Of a stretch of 64,000 nucleotides of DNA, positions 22,552-33,890 are shown in pieces. Source of the DNA: Evernia prunastri (taxonomy: Eukaryota; Ascomycota; Lecanoromycetes; Lecanorales; Parmeliaceae). The position numbers and the translations under genes are program-made. Under the pieces are notes generated by a model. The model saw nothing but the letters and a program-made list of their open reading frames with translations, was not told where the DNA came from and made no database searches. Each line of letters begins with the position of its first letter. Within the stretch, counting starts at the first letter, position 1. The stretch is taken from positions 62,001 through 126,000 of the forward strand of contig NKYR01000065.1 of the NCBI GenBank assembly GCA_003184365.1. Reading direction: 5' to 3'.

Positions 22552-23727
22552 TTACCATGGATGCCGCTGGCGACTGTCAATGTGAAGGTAACTTGGAGAC
22601 GAAGACCAGGAGCTTACATTCCCTTCCCATGTCCAGAATGTCCCGGTATCCAGGATAGTCTTATGCTGGACCACCCGAAGCATGCCTGCCACTGACTCGT
22701 CTGCCTTTATGATACCCTCGACTTCCCATTCCACGGATACGTTTAACATGTCTCTTTTGAAAGTTAAGTCGAGAACTTCACGCAAAAGTGGCTGGGGCTT
22801 CTCACGTTGCAACTTCACCCGGATGCATAGCCAGTATGGTCGTATTGTATCTCTTTCGTCCCAGCTCCGAGGCCATATGCTAAGCCAACTTGTCAAAAAG
22901 ATGAAGCACGTATCTCAAGCAAGATATTTACCCTGAGCATCTGATTCAATGCTGCTTTAGACGCAGCGTAAGCTGCAAAACTAAAAAGGCATGCTTCAGC
23001 ATGGCTTAGCAGTCCAGCATCATCATTGTTGCGCACCCGTCTTCGAAGTCACGAAAATCTGTGGCTGAACCAGAATCGCTAGACATGAAAGTGATGGTAC
23101 CAATTGGAATGCCAGTATGCAGGAGTCTTTGAGCAGTGATGATCGGTCCAACAGCATTCGTTCTTAGATGATCTGAGAAATTATCGAAGGAGCTGATCGG
23201 CGTCAGCAAGCATCCTTTCTAGAGTACTCGAAAATAGAGGGAATATTATTACAGCTCAGTAGCTCGCTATATTGTCAGCACATCGGGTAAACCGTTCGAG
23301 AAGAAGCATAAGACCTACGTTTGGGTATTGACTGAGATCTTTTGGTCAGTAATGGATGATGGAACGTCGAAGGGGCAGTGATTACAGGATTCCAGCATTG
23401 AGAATTACATGATCGATCCTCTCAATGTTTCTCAACGCAGCTATCTCTCGAGCGAAGTTCTGGGGTTTCGTCAGACTCTACGATCAAAGACATGAAGCTG
23501 GTTCGTAGAGTAGTCACATTGATGCTGGCCTCGGAAGCTACATCGCATTCAAAGAGCTGGCATCTTCCCACAGCTGCGCAGCCTGCGAGTGTCCAAAGCT
23601 GGGATGCTTTTGCTACATCACGTACAGTCGCGAGGACGTGGTCACCTCGAGCAAGGAGCTGGCGCACCCATTCGAGTCCAATGCCTCTGCTCGCACCGAC
23701 AACAACCCAGACAAGTGGTACAGCCAT
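22552..23727 (-). CDS. Short-chain dehydrogenase/reductase with nine small exons
   Basis: Exons on the minus strand: 23727-23518, 23459-23386, 23331-23319, 23266-23253, 23192-23037, 22980-22932, 22879-22806, 22753-22618 and 22566-22552, giving 246 residues. All phases agree. SDR hallmarks: cofactor loop GASRGIG (11-17), CDV, NAGIL (exon 2), the catalytic serine region MSSDSGSA and catalytic YAASK (about 160-164), then MHPGEV and the terminal TGTFWTWEG-RHPW. The fold is an NAD(P)-dependent Rossmann oxidoreductase of the C-factor/sniffer-like group; the substrate is unknown. Three exons are 13, 14 and 15 nt, yet they restore conserved residues (QYPN, RATEL, RHPW), which supports them. It lies head-to-head with cytochrome c, 432 bases between starts. 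Confidence 0.85.
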
Positions 23728-24159
23728 GGATTAGCAAAGCCTACTTGTGTGTTTTGTAGTCGACGGAAATGACTCCGGGCACTGCAGCCGACTGATGCTC
23801 AAGCCACAGGGCTCTTGCTGCCATAAATGACCCAAATGATGACCCTTAAAGTTAAGAAGCTGGTCACTTTGGAAGGGAGAAGCAATAATATATAAATCTG
23901 AGCCAGCCCAAATGCGAATCGGGTAAAAGTAGTTGATTGCTGGAGCTGTTTTGGGAAATCTTCATAGGGCATCTCCGGCGTTCGGGGAATTCCGGGCTTG
24001 AAATGTGATTGGCTACCGGTAGGCCTTTCCGTTCTATTTTTTTTTTGTTCTCGTCATTTACAATTGTTTTTGCCCCTACCAACTTGCACTTCATCCTCAT
24101 CCCCAGCAGTAAATTCATACCTACTCACTTTCATAGAAAGATTCACTGCCCTTTACACC
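23728..24159. promoter_or_regulatory. Shared bidirectional promoter, dehydrogenase / cytochrome c
   Basis: 432 bases lie between two divergent ATGs. A TATA-like AATATATAAAT lies at 23886-23896, about 160 bases from the dehydrogenase start. An inverted CCAAT box (ATTGG) and a T10 run (24037-24046) lie on the cytochrome c side. Confidence 0.5.
24008..24012 (-). promoter_or_regulatory. CCAAT box upstream of cytochrome c
   Basis: ATTGG on the + strand is an inverted CCAAT, 148 bases before the cytochrome c start. The HAP/CBC complex is known to control cytochrome c through CCAAT boxes in yeasts and iron-dependent respiratory genes in Aspergilli. Its function here is inferred. Confidence 0.35.
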
Positions 24160-25021
24160 ATGGCAAAAGGCGCTGAAGGCTTCTCAGACGGTACGTGCCT
24201 CTATTTCCTGCTTTCTGCTTCATCCAAGCCGTCGCGCAATTCGCGACGCCCTTCCTGCTCGACCGTACAGCACATTACGTCAATGACCTTGGGGCCCAAT
24301 TACGCTTCAGTTGGTCTCCTAAGATCTCTCCCTACATCTGGTTCTGCAAAACTTGGCTAGGTCGGATGCCACATTTCCCACATCTGTCGCAGTCATCCCG
24401 TCTGACGCGGTTCTCACATTGCCTGAAGGGCGACAGTGATGGCTATGGAGCCTCACGCTTAGTCTTAGATTTGCGGATGGAATCACATATACTTCAGACT
24501 ATGGTGGTGGAAACAAGTGCAATTACATTACTAATATTCCTTTAATTAGGTGACGATAAAAAGGGTGCCAACCTTTTCAAGGTACAGACTGGACTTCTTT
24601 GTGCACGAACATCTACATAAACTAAATGGCTTTAGACGCGATGCGCCCAATGTCACAATCTAAAGGCGGAGGAGGGCAACAAGATCGGACCCAACCTTCA
24701 CGGCTTATTTGGGCGCAAGACCGGTCAGGTCGAGGGCTTCTCATATACGGACGCGAATAAGCACAAGGCAATCGAGTGGAAGGAGGACACTCTGGTATGA
24801 CCAAGCCGGTTTGCCGAGAGAGGGGTCCACTGCTGATACATGAGTTCCAGTTCGAGTACCTAGAAAATCCTAAAAAATACATTCCAGGTACCAAGATGGC
24901 TTTCGGTGGCCTCAAGAAGGCCAAAGACAGGAATGACCTGATCACGTACGCAGCATTATCCAGGCCCTCCAAGAAGATATACTAATCTCTCGTCAGCCAT
25001 CTTCGTAACGCCACCAAGTAG
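24160..25021 (+). CDS. CYC1: Cytochrome c
   Basis: Exons 24160-24190, 24550-24581, 24636-24794, 24851-24945 and 24997-25021 give 113 residues, normal for fungal cytochrome c. It carries electrons from complex III to complex IV in the mitochondrial intermembrane space. The heme attachment site CAQCH is at 24-28 and the axial methionine is Met90 in GTKMAF; PNLHGLFGRKTGQ and FEYLENPKKYIPG are intact. The first intron is long (359 nt). The last exon of 25 nt is easily missed: reading through gives an aberrant tail, whereas the GTACGC..GTCAG intron with an ATACTAATC branch-like element restores the family ending ITHLRNATK. Exon 2 is 32 nt. Confidence 0.95.
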
Positions 25022-25758
25022 ATACTCCTCTATCTACCACCAACTCTCTTCTCTCTCCACTCTCACGGCGGGTTCTTCGAAGCATGCTCTCGCAACTGTG
25101 TACTATAGGGCTTAGACGCGATTCGAAGCAGGCGAAGGTTGGAAAAAGACCTTAGATCGTCGTCAACATTTCTTTCTACGCCTCAATTGCTATTCGGCAT
25201 GGTCTCTCTAGAATAGAATAGGGCGTTGTGCGAAGACTGCTGTAAATACATTAATTCAGTCTTCCTGCTTTGCTCGTCAAAGTCTCCGTTTTGGGCATAA
25301 TCTCGAACGCTCCACTTGTCCGCTACAGTTTGGCGGTTCAAGTCTACTAGGATAGACTCCGAATGGAAGAAGATAGTATCAGCGCCATAAGAATATTCGG
25401 TGTAGGACCTCGGCCTTGGCTACGGCAGCCCTTGCATCAGTGCGTCGGATCCTCGGATGGATGCTAGCACTTGCAATGATTCGCTCCCAGCCTCTTCATT
25501 TCAGAGACCGCTTCCAAGACCGTCCTCACAATGCCCCTCGTCCAGTGTGCAACCTTGTCGCAAAGGCTTTTGCTACATCAAAAGCCCGACGGCAACAGCG
25601 GTGAAACGCAAGATCCTTACCATAAGGCTGTATGCTTGTGTTAAGAGACGGAACCAAGACAACTACTGATATCGTGACAACCAGTGCGCTAGACCTCGAC
25701 AACAGACTCTGGAAATCAAATTGATGCATCAATACTCCTTTAGGAGAGGCAAAGAATT
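25022..25758. other. Intergenic region
   Basis: 3' flank of cytochrome c and upstream region of the next + strand gene. I see no gene, RNA or repeat. Confidence 0.5.
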
Positions 25759-27531
25759 ATGATGACGATGAACCGCATGGGAACTTCCCCACATGAGATT
25801 TACGATGACCATCCATCGCTATCTGCATCGCTAGAGGACTTTGAACACAACGATCGATCACCTGTCTTCGGTTTACCGTCGCAACACTCAGGATTCAAAT
25901 CGGAGGAGTCAGAGTCTGAATCTGAAGAAGTCGTATCTGAAGAACCATGGTCACCGCCTGCATGGAGACAGCAGAATGCCGCTGGAGGCTGGTATCGACA
26001 TCAACCCTATCCACAAGACAAAAACCTTTTGAAAACCTCTGCAAGTGCGTCGCGCTCCAGGGGTACTAGCCCGCAGTATGAAAGTGCTCAGGAGGAAGAG
26101 GGAGACGTTACAATGCCTGCAAACATACCATTACCGCGAGGCTCAATGTCCCCAGTCAAGGAACGGTCACCAAGCCCCTCTCCATATCCTGAGAAGGGCC
26201 AGGATTTTGCTCAGAAGTTTGAAGAGACTGAAGAGGTAGTGGCTGCTCCGGAAAATATTAACAACTGTGTGCTTTGCCCCTAAAGATGCGAGGGACCATG
26301 CTGACTATGCTAAGATTTCCGATTTGCTCTACGCGCAGAAGTACAGCAACGGACAGAACCTATTGAAGCCGCTCTATCATGGATACGCACATATCTCGCC
26401 CACATATTCAAATCTTGGACTTCTATCTCATCTACCCTCCTCATGTTGACCCTTGCCTACAGCTTGCTCCGCCTTGTCACACATACCCCAACGCAGCCCC
26501 CAGCTCCCGACCTCGTCAAAGTCGCCGGCCTGGCCCGGTCTTTTGAACCCCTAATCTTCTACTCTGAGAACGGCGTCCGCCAAATTGGCGACTTGCAAGA
26601 GACCGGCGTCGCGGTCTGGGACCTTGGGGAATCGGTCCGCTATGCAAATATGACATCCGCGCCCCTTATAGTCTCCGAGCTCGATTCTCTCAGCGAGTCC
26701 CTCAAGACTCTTGCCATCGAATTGACCAAGTTCTTCGCGAACGTAGACGGCGACATCGACGGCATACTGATCGTCATGGACTGGGCCAAACGCGAACTCT
26801 CAGCTCTCTCTTCCTACCCATCGGGCTCCCTGAGTTCCGCTTTTACAAACATCCACACTCTCCTTTCCCACATCGGTCTTCTACAGAATCCTTCTACCGG
26901 GCTCCCCACCCCGTTCGGTAAGGTATTCACCACCGTCTTCGGCACTACGAATGCGCAGCGTACATCTCAAACACTGCATCGCACCTTCAACGAGTTCTTG
27001 AACGTGCTCGAAGAAAGCATCAACGCGGAACTTACTTACTCGACCACCCTTTTCGCCCTATTTGAGAACATAGACCGCCAGTTCCTGAACCTCCAACGCA
27101 CTGTTATCCGGGAAAGCGACACCCAAGAGCGTCTCGAGACCGAATTTCTCAGCTCCCTCTGGACACGTATCGTAGGTCCCAACCACACGCTGCTGCGCAA
27201 GTATGAGAAGAACAAGCAACTTCTCGCGTCTGTCCGTTTGAAGACCACGCAGAACAAATCACTACTCGTCGAGCACAACGGGAAGCTGGTCGCGCTAAAA
27301 GGCAACCTGGAGACCTTGAGGAGGAAATTGGTCAGTCCGCTCGTGAGGAAACGCGACAGCAGCACGATTGGTGTTGAAGAGCAGGTTCGGGGCTTGGAAG
27401 GGACATATGAGCACCTGAGGCGAGTGAGGGAGAACCAGAAGGGAAGGGTCCTGGAGGTGCTGTATGGAGCTGGGTCAAGGAGGAGTACGATCGGCAAAGA
27501 GGGTGGGGTGGGGCAGATTGAGGCGATGTAG
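25759..27531 (+). CDS. Predicted single-pass membrane protein with coiled coil, fungal-specific
   Basis: Exons 25759-26266 and 26315-27531 give 574 residues. The 48-nt intron joins INN to YFRFALRAEVQQR and leaves one frame. The N-terminal 170 residues are acidic and Ser/Pro-rich with an SESESEE run, predicted disordered. A hydrophobic segment at about 205-225 (SISSTLLMLTLAYSLLRL) is a likely membrane anchor. The remaining 340 residues are mostly helical with heptad-like spacing; the C-terminal third (ERLETEFLSSLW to QNKSLLVEHNGKL) looks like a coiled coil. The first of several close methionines is taken as start. I do not recognise a named family. An endomembrane or nuclear-envelope anchor is possible but is only inferred from topology. 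Confidence 0.75.
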
Positions 27532-27842
27532 GGGTTGGAGATTGGAGTTTTTGTGGCTTTGTGCTGGGGAATGCGATCTTTAGAGGCTTTGAAGGGCTTG
27601 TCGGATACAAGGGCATATCTACGACGCTAAAACGTACAACGGAAAGGCGTGAGTGTGTCAGGTCATGAATGGGAGTAGGTAGAAAACGGAGTCAGAGATA
27701 GCATGCAATTACTAAACATCAATATCATCCCACAAACACCCGCTGTCAAGGTAACCTAACAATAAAAATCGCATCGATTCGAGAACCCCCCGGGCCTTTC
27801 CCAAGAACCAAACTCCCGAACACGGCCCCAGCACACACCCTC
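27532..27842. other. Convergent 3' intergenic region
   Basis: It separates two convergent genes. Nothing is recognised apart from short A-rich stretches. Confidence 0.5.
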
Positions 27843-30076
27843 CTAGAGGAAAGGAAACACAGCCAGCCTGCCTACATCCATGCCCAAGTACCCCGCCGCA
27901 CCGTCGTCGTGATCGTCCACCCTTGCCGCCTCTCTCTCCTTGCGTTTCCCCTCTGCACCACCACCATCGCCACCGCTACTGCCCGAACCCTTCGTCTCCA
28001 CCCGTACAATCTCGTCGCTTTCGCTCTCGCTCTCGCTCTCGCTCTCCTTGGTCGTTGTTCTCGAGGTCGTAAGGCCCTCGTTCTCGTTTCCGTTCTCGTT
28101 CTTTGTCTCCACGGCTGAAATCTCCTCAGGGGTGGCAAAATCTCTCGTCTCGATCTGCGTCTCCAGCCTGGATAGTTCTGCGATATCCGGACTTTCATCA
28201 CCACTCTCCGTCTCCGTCGTTGAGGTCTCGGAGCTTGCTGCCGTGCCACACTGCTCCGTTGGGACTTCGCTCTTCGTCTCCGAGCCGTCGGTGCTCGAGT
28301 CCGTCTCGTCGCCCCAGCGGACGGTCTTCTTCGGCTTGGCCTTCTTCTCCACTCTCGTCTCTTCTTCCTCGCCATTCAGACCGCCAGAAGACGGGCTACT
28401 TCCCCTCCATTTCGGGCCGCATTTGATGAGGATGATGGGCAAGAGGCAGCATGCCGTGGCGATGGCCGCGAGGACGCTTCCGGCAGGGTTGGCGCCGAGG
28501 TTATCGAACATCTGCCGCGTGAAGAGAGGGAAGACGGTGCTGAGGAGCGCTCTCGTGCAGAGCATGGCGGCGAATGCGCTTGCGGCGTCGTTGTTGTTGC
28601 TCTTGTGGGATTCGAGCAGGTAGCGAGGTAGTACCGTCGAATGCTCGTTCACGCCGTACCCCACGAATATGAGAGAAATGGCCGAAGCAGGCCACGTGAC
28701 GACCTTCACACGCACCCCGGGGATCGTCCATGCGAACCACCACAGCCCCGCCGCGAGCAGCGGTGCCCCGATGGCGAGGCCGAGGAGCCCTTTCTCCGGC
28801 GCGAGGCGGCGGTTGGCGAGACGGTGCTTGCGGGCGGTGTGGCGGTCGTTGAAGCGAGTGAGGGTGCTGAGGCAGAGACCGAGGACGATGAACAGGAAGA
28901 CCAGGGTCGTTTTCTGTCTGCTCCACGCGTAGTGAGCGTAGATGAGAGGGAAGGCGACGGCGAAGAGGTAGAGCAGAGCGGTGCCAAAGGCATTGGTTAG
29001 GGATGAGAGGAACACGATTGGTTTGGTGAGGAGGAGGACCGCCGGCTGGAAGATGGAGGGACGAGGGGCCGTTGGAGCGGTCCGGAGGATCAGGTCTGCG
29101 CGGTGAGACTGGATGGTGGCGACTTTGCGCTCGAGGAGCTGGGAGGTATGGGATTCGCGGATGAAGTACATCAGCATGCCCGTCACGGCCACAAAAATGG
29201 TCACAAGGTAGAAAGTCCAGCGCCTGTACTATGCGTTAGACACTGTTCCACGCATATGTGGAACCAATGGGGAAAGAAGATACCAGTTGAGCGAGACGGA
29301 AACATAGCTCGCATAAACGGGCCCGAGAACGAGACCGAGATTCGTCACCAATGCCCAGGAAAAGAAGGCCCACATGAGACCTTCGGTGCCGAAGAGATCT
29401 TCAATGCTATGACGGGTCGTGATGGCTGGGACGGCGGAGATAAGACCGGTGATGAAGCGGCCAACGAAGACGCCGGCGATGTTGGAAGTCGCGGCCACTG
29501 GGAGGCAGAAGACGCTGTAGAGGAACGCGGAGGCGATGTACAGCGTCCTGCGTCCAACTTTGTCGGAATATGGGGCCAACAGCAGCGCACCCAGCGCTTG
29601 ACCGAGCAGGTACCTGGATTACAGTCAGCGGTCTGTTTTTATCAAAGTCATGACCTTCCCATCATGTTTCCTACATACATTGTGGTGAACGCAACCAGTC
29701 CCACCTCCCTCCTGTGGCCCAGGACCCCCAGACCATAGAACGACGCCGGAGTCCCCGCGGCACTTGCGGCACTCGCGAAGAACTCCAAAAGCAAGATCAG
29801 TCCGAAATCATACGCCTTTCTCCCCGTCGACCAGTTCCTCGGATGCGCCGGACTGTCCAGAGCCCATTGCACATAGCCGTCGTTGCCCACTTTCAACCCG
29901 GAATACGAAAGCAGCTCATCTGCTCGTAAAGTAAGACTCGACTTTGAGCTATCGGTACTGATGATAGTGAGTTTGTTGTTCTGCTCAACGCGCTTCTTGT
30001 CTCTGTAGTTGTTGACCACATCGTGCACAGAGGCCGCGATGGCGAGGTAGGCTTCTGGGCCAATAGGTTCGGCCAT
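27843..30076 (-). CDS. Major facilitator superfamily transporter with long acidic tail
   Basis: Exons 30076-29679, 29613-29284 and 29223-27843 on the minus strand give 702 residues. The 60-70-nt introns restore FTTM-YLLGQALGA and SLNW-RWTFYLV. The transporter core has the loop 2-3 signature in PYSDKVGRRTLY, GRFITGLISAVPA, NLGLVLGPVYA and about twelve hydrophobic segments, as in proton antiporters of the DHA1 type common in fungi. The N-terminus is about 70 residues of soluble sequence before PRNWS, a motif seen before TM1 in this group. From residue 510 a 190-residue cytosolic tail follows, very rich in Glu, Ser and Thr, with five consecutive ES/SE dipeptides near residue 640. The substrate is unknown. 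The tail may regulate turnover or be phosphorylated; this is inference. Confidence 0.88.
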
Positions 30077-30734
30077 GGTTTTGTCGGGTGGATCAAACGT
30101 TGAAAATGAGGAAGTAGAGTGCAGAAGGAATGGATATGAGGTGTCATGGGAGTGCGATTAAGTTGTTTTGCGGCGAGGGCTGAGCTGAGGGATGATCAAC
30201 GTGAGACAACAGCAGCTGGGGGTAGGATTCACCAATGAGACGCTAGTGACATGGGTAGGGATTGTTTCAAAAACAAACGTCCGCCCAAAGTGAGATTCCA
30301 TATTGCTGGGGGCTGAGATTTGATCATTTGGGTGATAAGATGATTAGGAGAGCATAAAGGATGCAGGGTATCGATTGGCTTGATTTTAAGGCGCGCTGCC
30401 GTGAGGCACGAAGCATGGAAAAGTTCCAAGCCACAATACAACATACCATATTGAATACCAACCCCGGTGATATCCAAGGAACGGAAAAGCCGACAGCGCA
30501 AAATCAACTCCAACCAGAAAAGTGCTGGACAATCAACGTGATGCTTGATTTGCGCGTATGCAGCCGTAGAAAGGACCAGAGATAGATTAATGTCGAAATG
30601 CGGATTAGTGAAGAGGAAACAGGAATATGTACAGGAACTTGTAATAGTCTCAACTGCCGTGGCCGCTGAGTAGTAAAGCTGGTCAATATTGGAGACCATG
30701 ACCAAACGGTAAGATTCTTAGACTTACATGCGGA
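30077..30734. other. Upstream region of the transporter gene
   Basis: It lies between the transporter start and the stop of the next minus-strand gene. No gene or repeat is recognised. Confidence 0.5.
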
Positions 30735-32546
30735 CTACCTCCGATCGAACCACCTTCCCCAGCCCTCAGGCCTGCCTTCCTCTCCACCGGCAAACGCCCT
30801 CTCTCCCTCCTCCCACTGCGCTCTCTCCACTTTCTCCCTCGCCCCAAACGCCCTCACAAACCTCCAGGCCTCCGTATCCGCCATGTTCCACGCCTCCACC
30901 ATCTCTTTCACTCCCGGCTTCTCGTCCTTTGCCTTCTTCTGCTTTATCACATCTTTCGAATTTGCAAGCAACATCTTTTGGATGCCATAAGCTCTGTCCA
31001 CCTGTTTCTGTTCCTTTTTGGATAAGGGTAGAGTATCGGTGTCCGGACCGGTCACGTTGAATTTCGCGATTTCGAAGCCGAAATGGTACTCCAAGTCTTT
31101 GTGCTCAGGTGACGGGTCTTCAGTCATCCATAAGCCACGCGCGACACCCCAGTCACTTGCCACAATTTCTTTGAAGTGGACAATACGCGACGGACCACCG
31201 AGACCATTTCCGAGCGTTTTCTCCGTAACGACACCAAGCCAGCGATCGCGCTCTGTTTCGCGCCGGATATGTCGCGTCGTGATATCCTTTTTACCAGAGA
31301 GGAGAGAGGCGAGAGTGAGAGGGTGGGGGATGGTGCCGATGGTGTAGATTGCTGAGCTGTTGGTGTAGGATTCCGGTTTCTTGACTGGAGGTGGAGATAT
31401 CGAGGAGCATGGCGTGCAGCCTGGGTCATTCGGAGGGCAAGAAGAGGGTACAGGGGAAGCTGGACAAGATCTTAGAGCATCCGCGAGGGCGAGAGCGTAT
31501 TCGGTGAGTAGATGGGTATTTTCTGAGTGAGGTGTTAAGACCGCAAAACCATCCTTAAAGGTATTGAGGAAGGTGAGGTGAAGATGCGAAGTGATCAGCT
31601 GTGCGAGATCCCGCAAGCCGTCCGCCTTGTTCTCGGTGAGCGTGGTGGTAATGGATTTATAATGTTCGGCATTCGCACTGGCAGAGTAAAAGGCGACAGC
31701 ATCTGGCTTAGGATCAAGATGAATTGTGTCGTGCTTCACGACATCGACAAATGAGTTCGACTTCTCCAGCTCAGGAGATTTCAGCGCCTCCGAGATAGCA
31801 GCGTTGATAGCATTCATCTCTCCGGAGTAAAGACCAGCCCCTAGGCCTTCGTATCGCGTCAGCTTCGAGTATTCCCCTTTTCGGAAGTGCGAGAGCAGAT
31901 GGTCATCGTGAGGACCCATAGGAAGAGCTAGCCAGTTTGCAAGTATGCCTGTTCCCATCTGGCCCCAAGCCGACCATCTCACAATCTCAGCCTCCATTTG
32001 CGGCTGCAGCTTGTGCATCTGAATCCTCTCATAGAGTGGGTTCATCATGGCCTCTGATCTTCCAAGTATGACCGGCCTGAACCCCTGAGCCCACCATGCT
32101 CTCCTCCATAGCAGCAGGAGCTTGTTCTCTGCAACCTTGATCTTTTCGTCTTTCTCCGCTAGGTCGTCGTAAAACGTGTATATCGGTGGCCTTTCCAACA
32201 AGGGCGGCAGCACCGACCTGTCTTCATCCTGTGTAATTGAATATGAGAATGGATGAAGCCATTTCCAGTCACTGTACCACTTTGCGTCTCCGCTCGTACT
32301 GTTTTTCTGAGCCGGAGGCTTGTGTGCGGGGGTGTGGTGGAAGAGGCGAAGATCCTGTACCACTGGTACGGCAGGCGAGGCGAAGAAGAGGACGGCTACG
32401 AAGACGGATGCGGCAATGATGGTGTAGAGAAGAATTCTCTGAGGTGGAGGCTTCGGCCTTGGATAAGCCGCGGATAAAGAGGGTTTGCGGTATCTGGAGG
32501 GCGCAGGCCTCTTCTTTGGGGGATATATAGGGACCATTGCCTTCAA
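30735..32546 (-). CDS. Predicted type II membrane protein, conserved fungal family
   Basis: One uninterrupted frame of 603 residues; Met4 is an alternative start. A basic, Pro-rich 36-residue N-terminus precedes a single hydrophobic segment (about 37-60, RILLYTIIAASVFVAVLFF), giving a type II signal-anchor topology common in Golgi enzymes. The lumenal part starts with a Pro-rich stem and then a conserved region with WGQMGTGILANWLALPMGPHDDH and EGLGAGLYSGEMNAIN (each shortened here). It has sequons such as NSS and NVT, and a cysteine cluster near 375-395 in a loop. The C-terminal 90 residues are charged and helical. I know similar uncharacterised proteins in ascomycetes but no activity. A glycosylation-pathway role would fit the topology only. 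Confidence 0.78.
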   Translation of the reverse strand: MKAMVPIYPPKKRPAPSRYRKPSLSAAYPRPKPPPQRILLYTIIAASVFVAVLFFASPAVPVVQDLRLFHHTPAHKPPAQKNSTSGDAKWYSDWKWLHPFSYSITQDEDRSVLPPLLERPPIYTFYDDLAEKDEKIKVAENKLLLLWRRAWWAQGFRPVILGRSEAMMNPLYERIQMHKLQPQMEAEIVRWSAWGQMGTGILANWLALPMGPHDDHLLSHFRKGEYSKLTRYEGLGAGLYSGEMNAINAAISEALKSPELEKSNSFVDVVKHDTIHLDPKPDAVAFYSASANAEHYKSITTTLTENKADGLRDLAQLITSHLHLTFLNTFKDGFAVLTPHSENTHLLTEYALALADALRSCPASPVPSSCPPNDPGCTPCSSISPPPVKKPESYTNSSAIYTIGTIPHPLTLASLLSGKKDITTRHIRRETERDRWLGVVTEKTLGNGLGGPSRIVHFKEIVASDWGVARGLWMTEDPSPEHKDLEYHFGFEIAKFNVTGPDTDTLPLSKKEQKQVDRAYGIQKMLLANSKDVIKQKKAKDEKPGVKEMVEAWNMADTEAWRFVRAFGAREKVERAQWEEGERAFAGGEEGRPEGWGRWFDRR

Positions 32547-33446
32547 GTTACATTAGAATCATGAGAATGGCAGCCTCCCCCTCTCCCCGGCGAATGCCTT
32601 GTTCTGCAACTAATATGCTAGATTGAGGATTCGTCACCTTGCGGTCTTCGGTTTTGATAGGGCTAAATCCTACTCTATTTGGCGCCAAGGCACGAGACCA
32701 GCCAACTGGCGGGACTGTTGTGACTACTTAGCAATATCAATGCAATCACATAAGGTGGAGGCATGAAGTATGGTACAAGGATTTGATTCGTTCTTTTCTA
32801 GCTATCTATTTGCCTCCACGCTGTTAGGCATGATAAATAGAGTAAGGACCTTCATTATCTTCCATCAAGCATTCGTAACCTTAAGGTAGGTATCACACCT
32901 GTCCCGCCTCGCTGTGAGAACATCAAAAAGGTAAAGAGAAAGATGGATGCCTAGCAGCAGCCAATTCTTCCATGGGAGAAGCTGAGACTACCATTACAAT
33001 TACTTGAATGTTGTGGAAGGTAAGTGTGCAGTGAGGCCCAGGTACCTAGATAACAGCACCTTCCATCTGCATCCAAATTCAAAAATTAAAGCCTGTTTAT
33101 TTCAGTCTCTGACACATGACCATAAACACAAGACCAAGATGGAGTGTACATCAGGGTCTACAGAATTATGGTGCGATGGATGTTTGCTAAACGGGTTTGG
33201 TGGAAGGTGGAAGGTGGGTGTATTAACACTTTCGCCCTTCGGAAGACCGGGTTCCTCTACTTTTCCGCGTTTTCTTCGACGGACGTGTCTTTCTCTCCGA
33301 TCGTTGCTTTCTTTGCTTAAAAAATTCGTGCTTTTCTCTGACTCCATATATTCAGACGGGTTCATCTGTCTAAGAAGCCTCAGTCTTGTTGTTTCCGTTA
33401 CAACATATCACTCACTTCAAACTCGCCTTTCCTCTTCCTGATACAA
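32547..33446. other. Divergent intergenic region
   Basis: Upstream of both the type II membrane protein and the small gene at 33447. A CT-rich stretch near 33240-33330 probably belongs to the promoter/leader. No gene is seen. Confidence 0.5.
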
Positions 33447-33890
33447 ATGGCTACCACGTTCTGGCAGAAAGTAGACAATGAGCTGGCTAATGACCCAGAG
33501 GGACTGGCTAAGAAGATATGGCCCAAGGTTTGCAGTACATCCCGCAAGCATAACACACAAATGACCTGATGATCGAACAAGTATCAAGGACTCCTCCTTC
33601 CGCCAAACCCGAGGAGACCGTTGCGGTGGGCAAACAATTGGACACTTTACGATTTCGAGATGCTTGAGATGAGCGAACAGCCGCGTGTTATTGTGTTCAG
33701 ACCGGGTCCTAACAAGAAAAGCCTCGGCAGTGTCAGGGTAGTCGAGGGCAGTCCTCAGCGAGGTATATTGTGGGATGTCTTCACTTCCAAAGACTCAAAA
33801 GCGGATGGGCTCTATACAGGTGTTATTCCAGCCGGATTCTATTGCCATTTGCTTTGTGTCGAGGTCAGAATCTACGCATATCTCAATTGA
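33447..33890 (+). CDS. Small protein of unknown family, paralogue A
   Basis: Exons 33447-33527 and 33582-33890 give 129 residues. The 54-nt intron joins KKIWPK to YQGLLLPPN. No signal peptide or membrane segment is seen. The protein aligns along its length with the protein encoded at 40817-41434: shared spaced residues include K(I/V) then AND near the N-terminus, then RV(I/V).F(R/K)P.P, ILW, (L/I)Y.G..P.G and a final LN. I do not recognise the family and assign no function. The conserved C-terminal half (beta-rich in appearance) is probably the functional domain. Both copies flank the block with the coiled-coil orphan, PRM1 and the ankyrin gene. Confidence 0.65.

Noticed and set aside
27909..28623. 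Ser/Val-rich + strand frames under the transporter tail
   Set aside because: They arise from the antisense of the Glu/Ser repeat in the minus-strand gene.
28641..29738. Further + strand frames over the transporter exons
   Set aside because: They are opposite-strand shadows of a well-supported transporter with conserved motifs.
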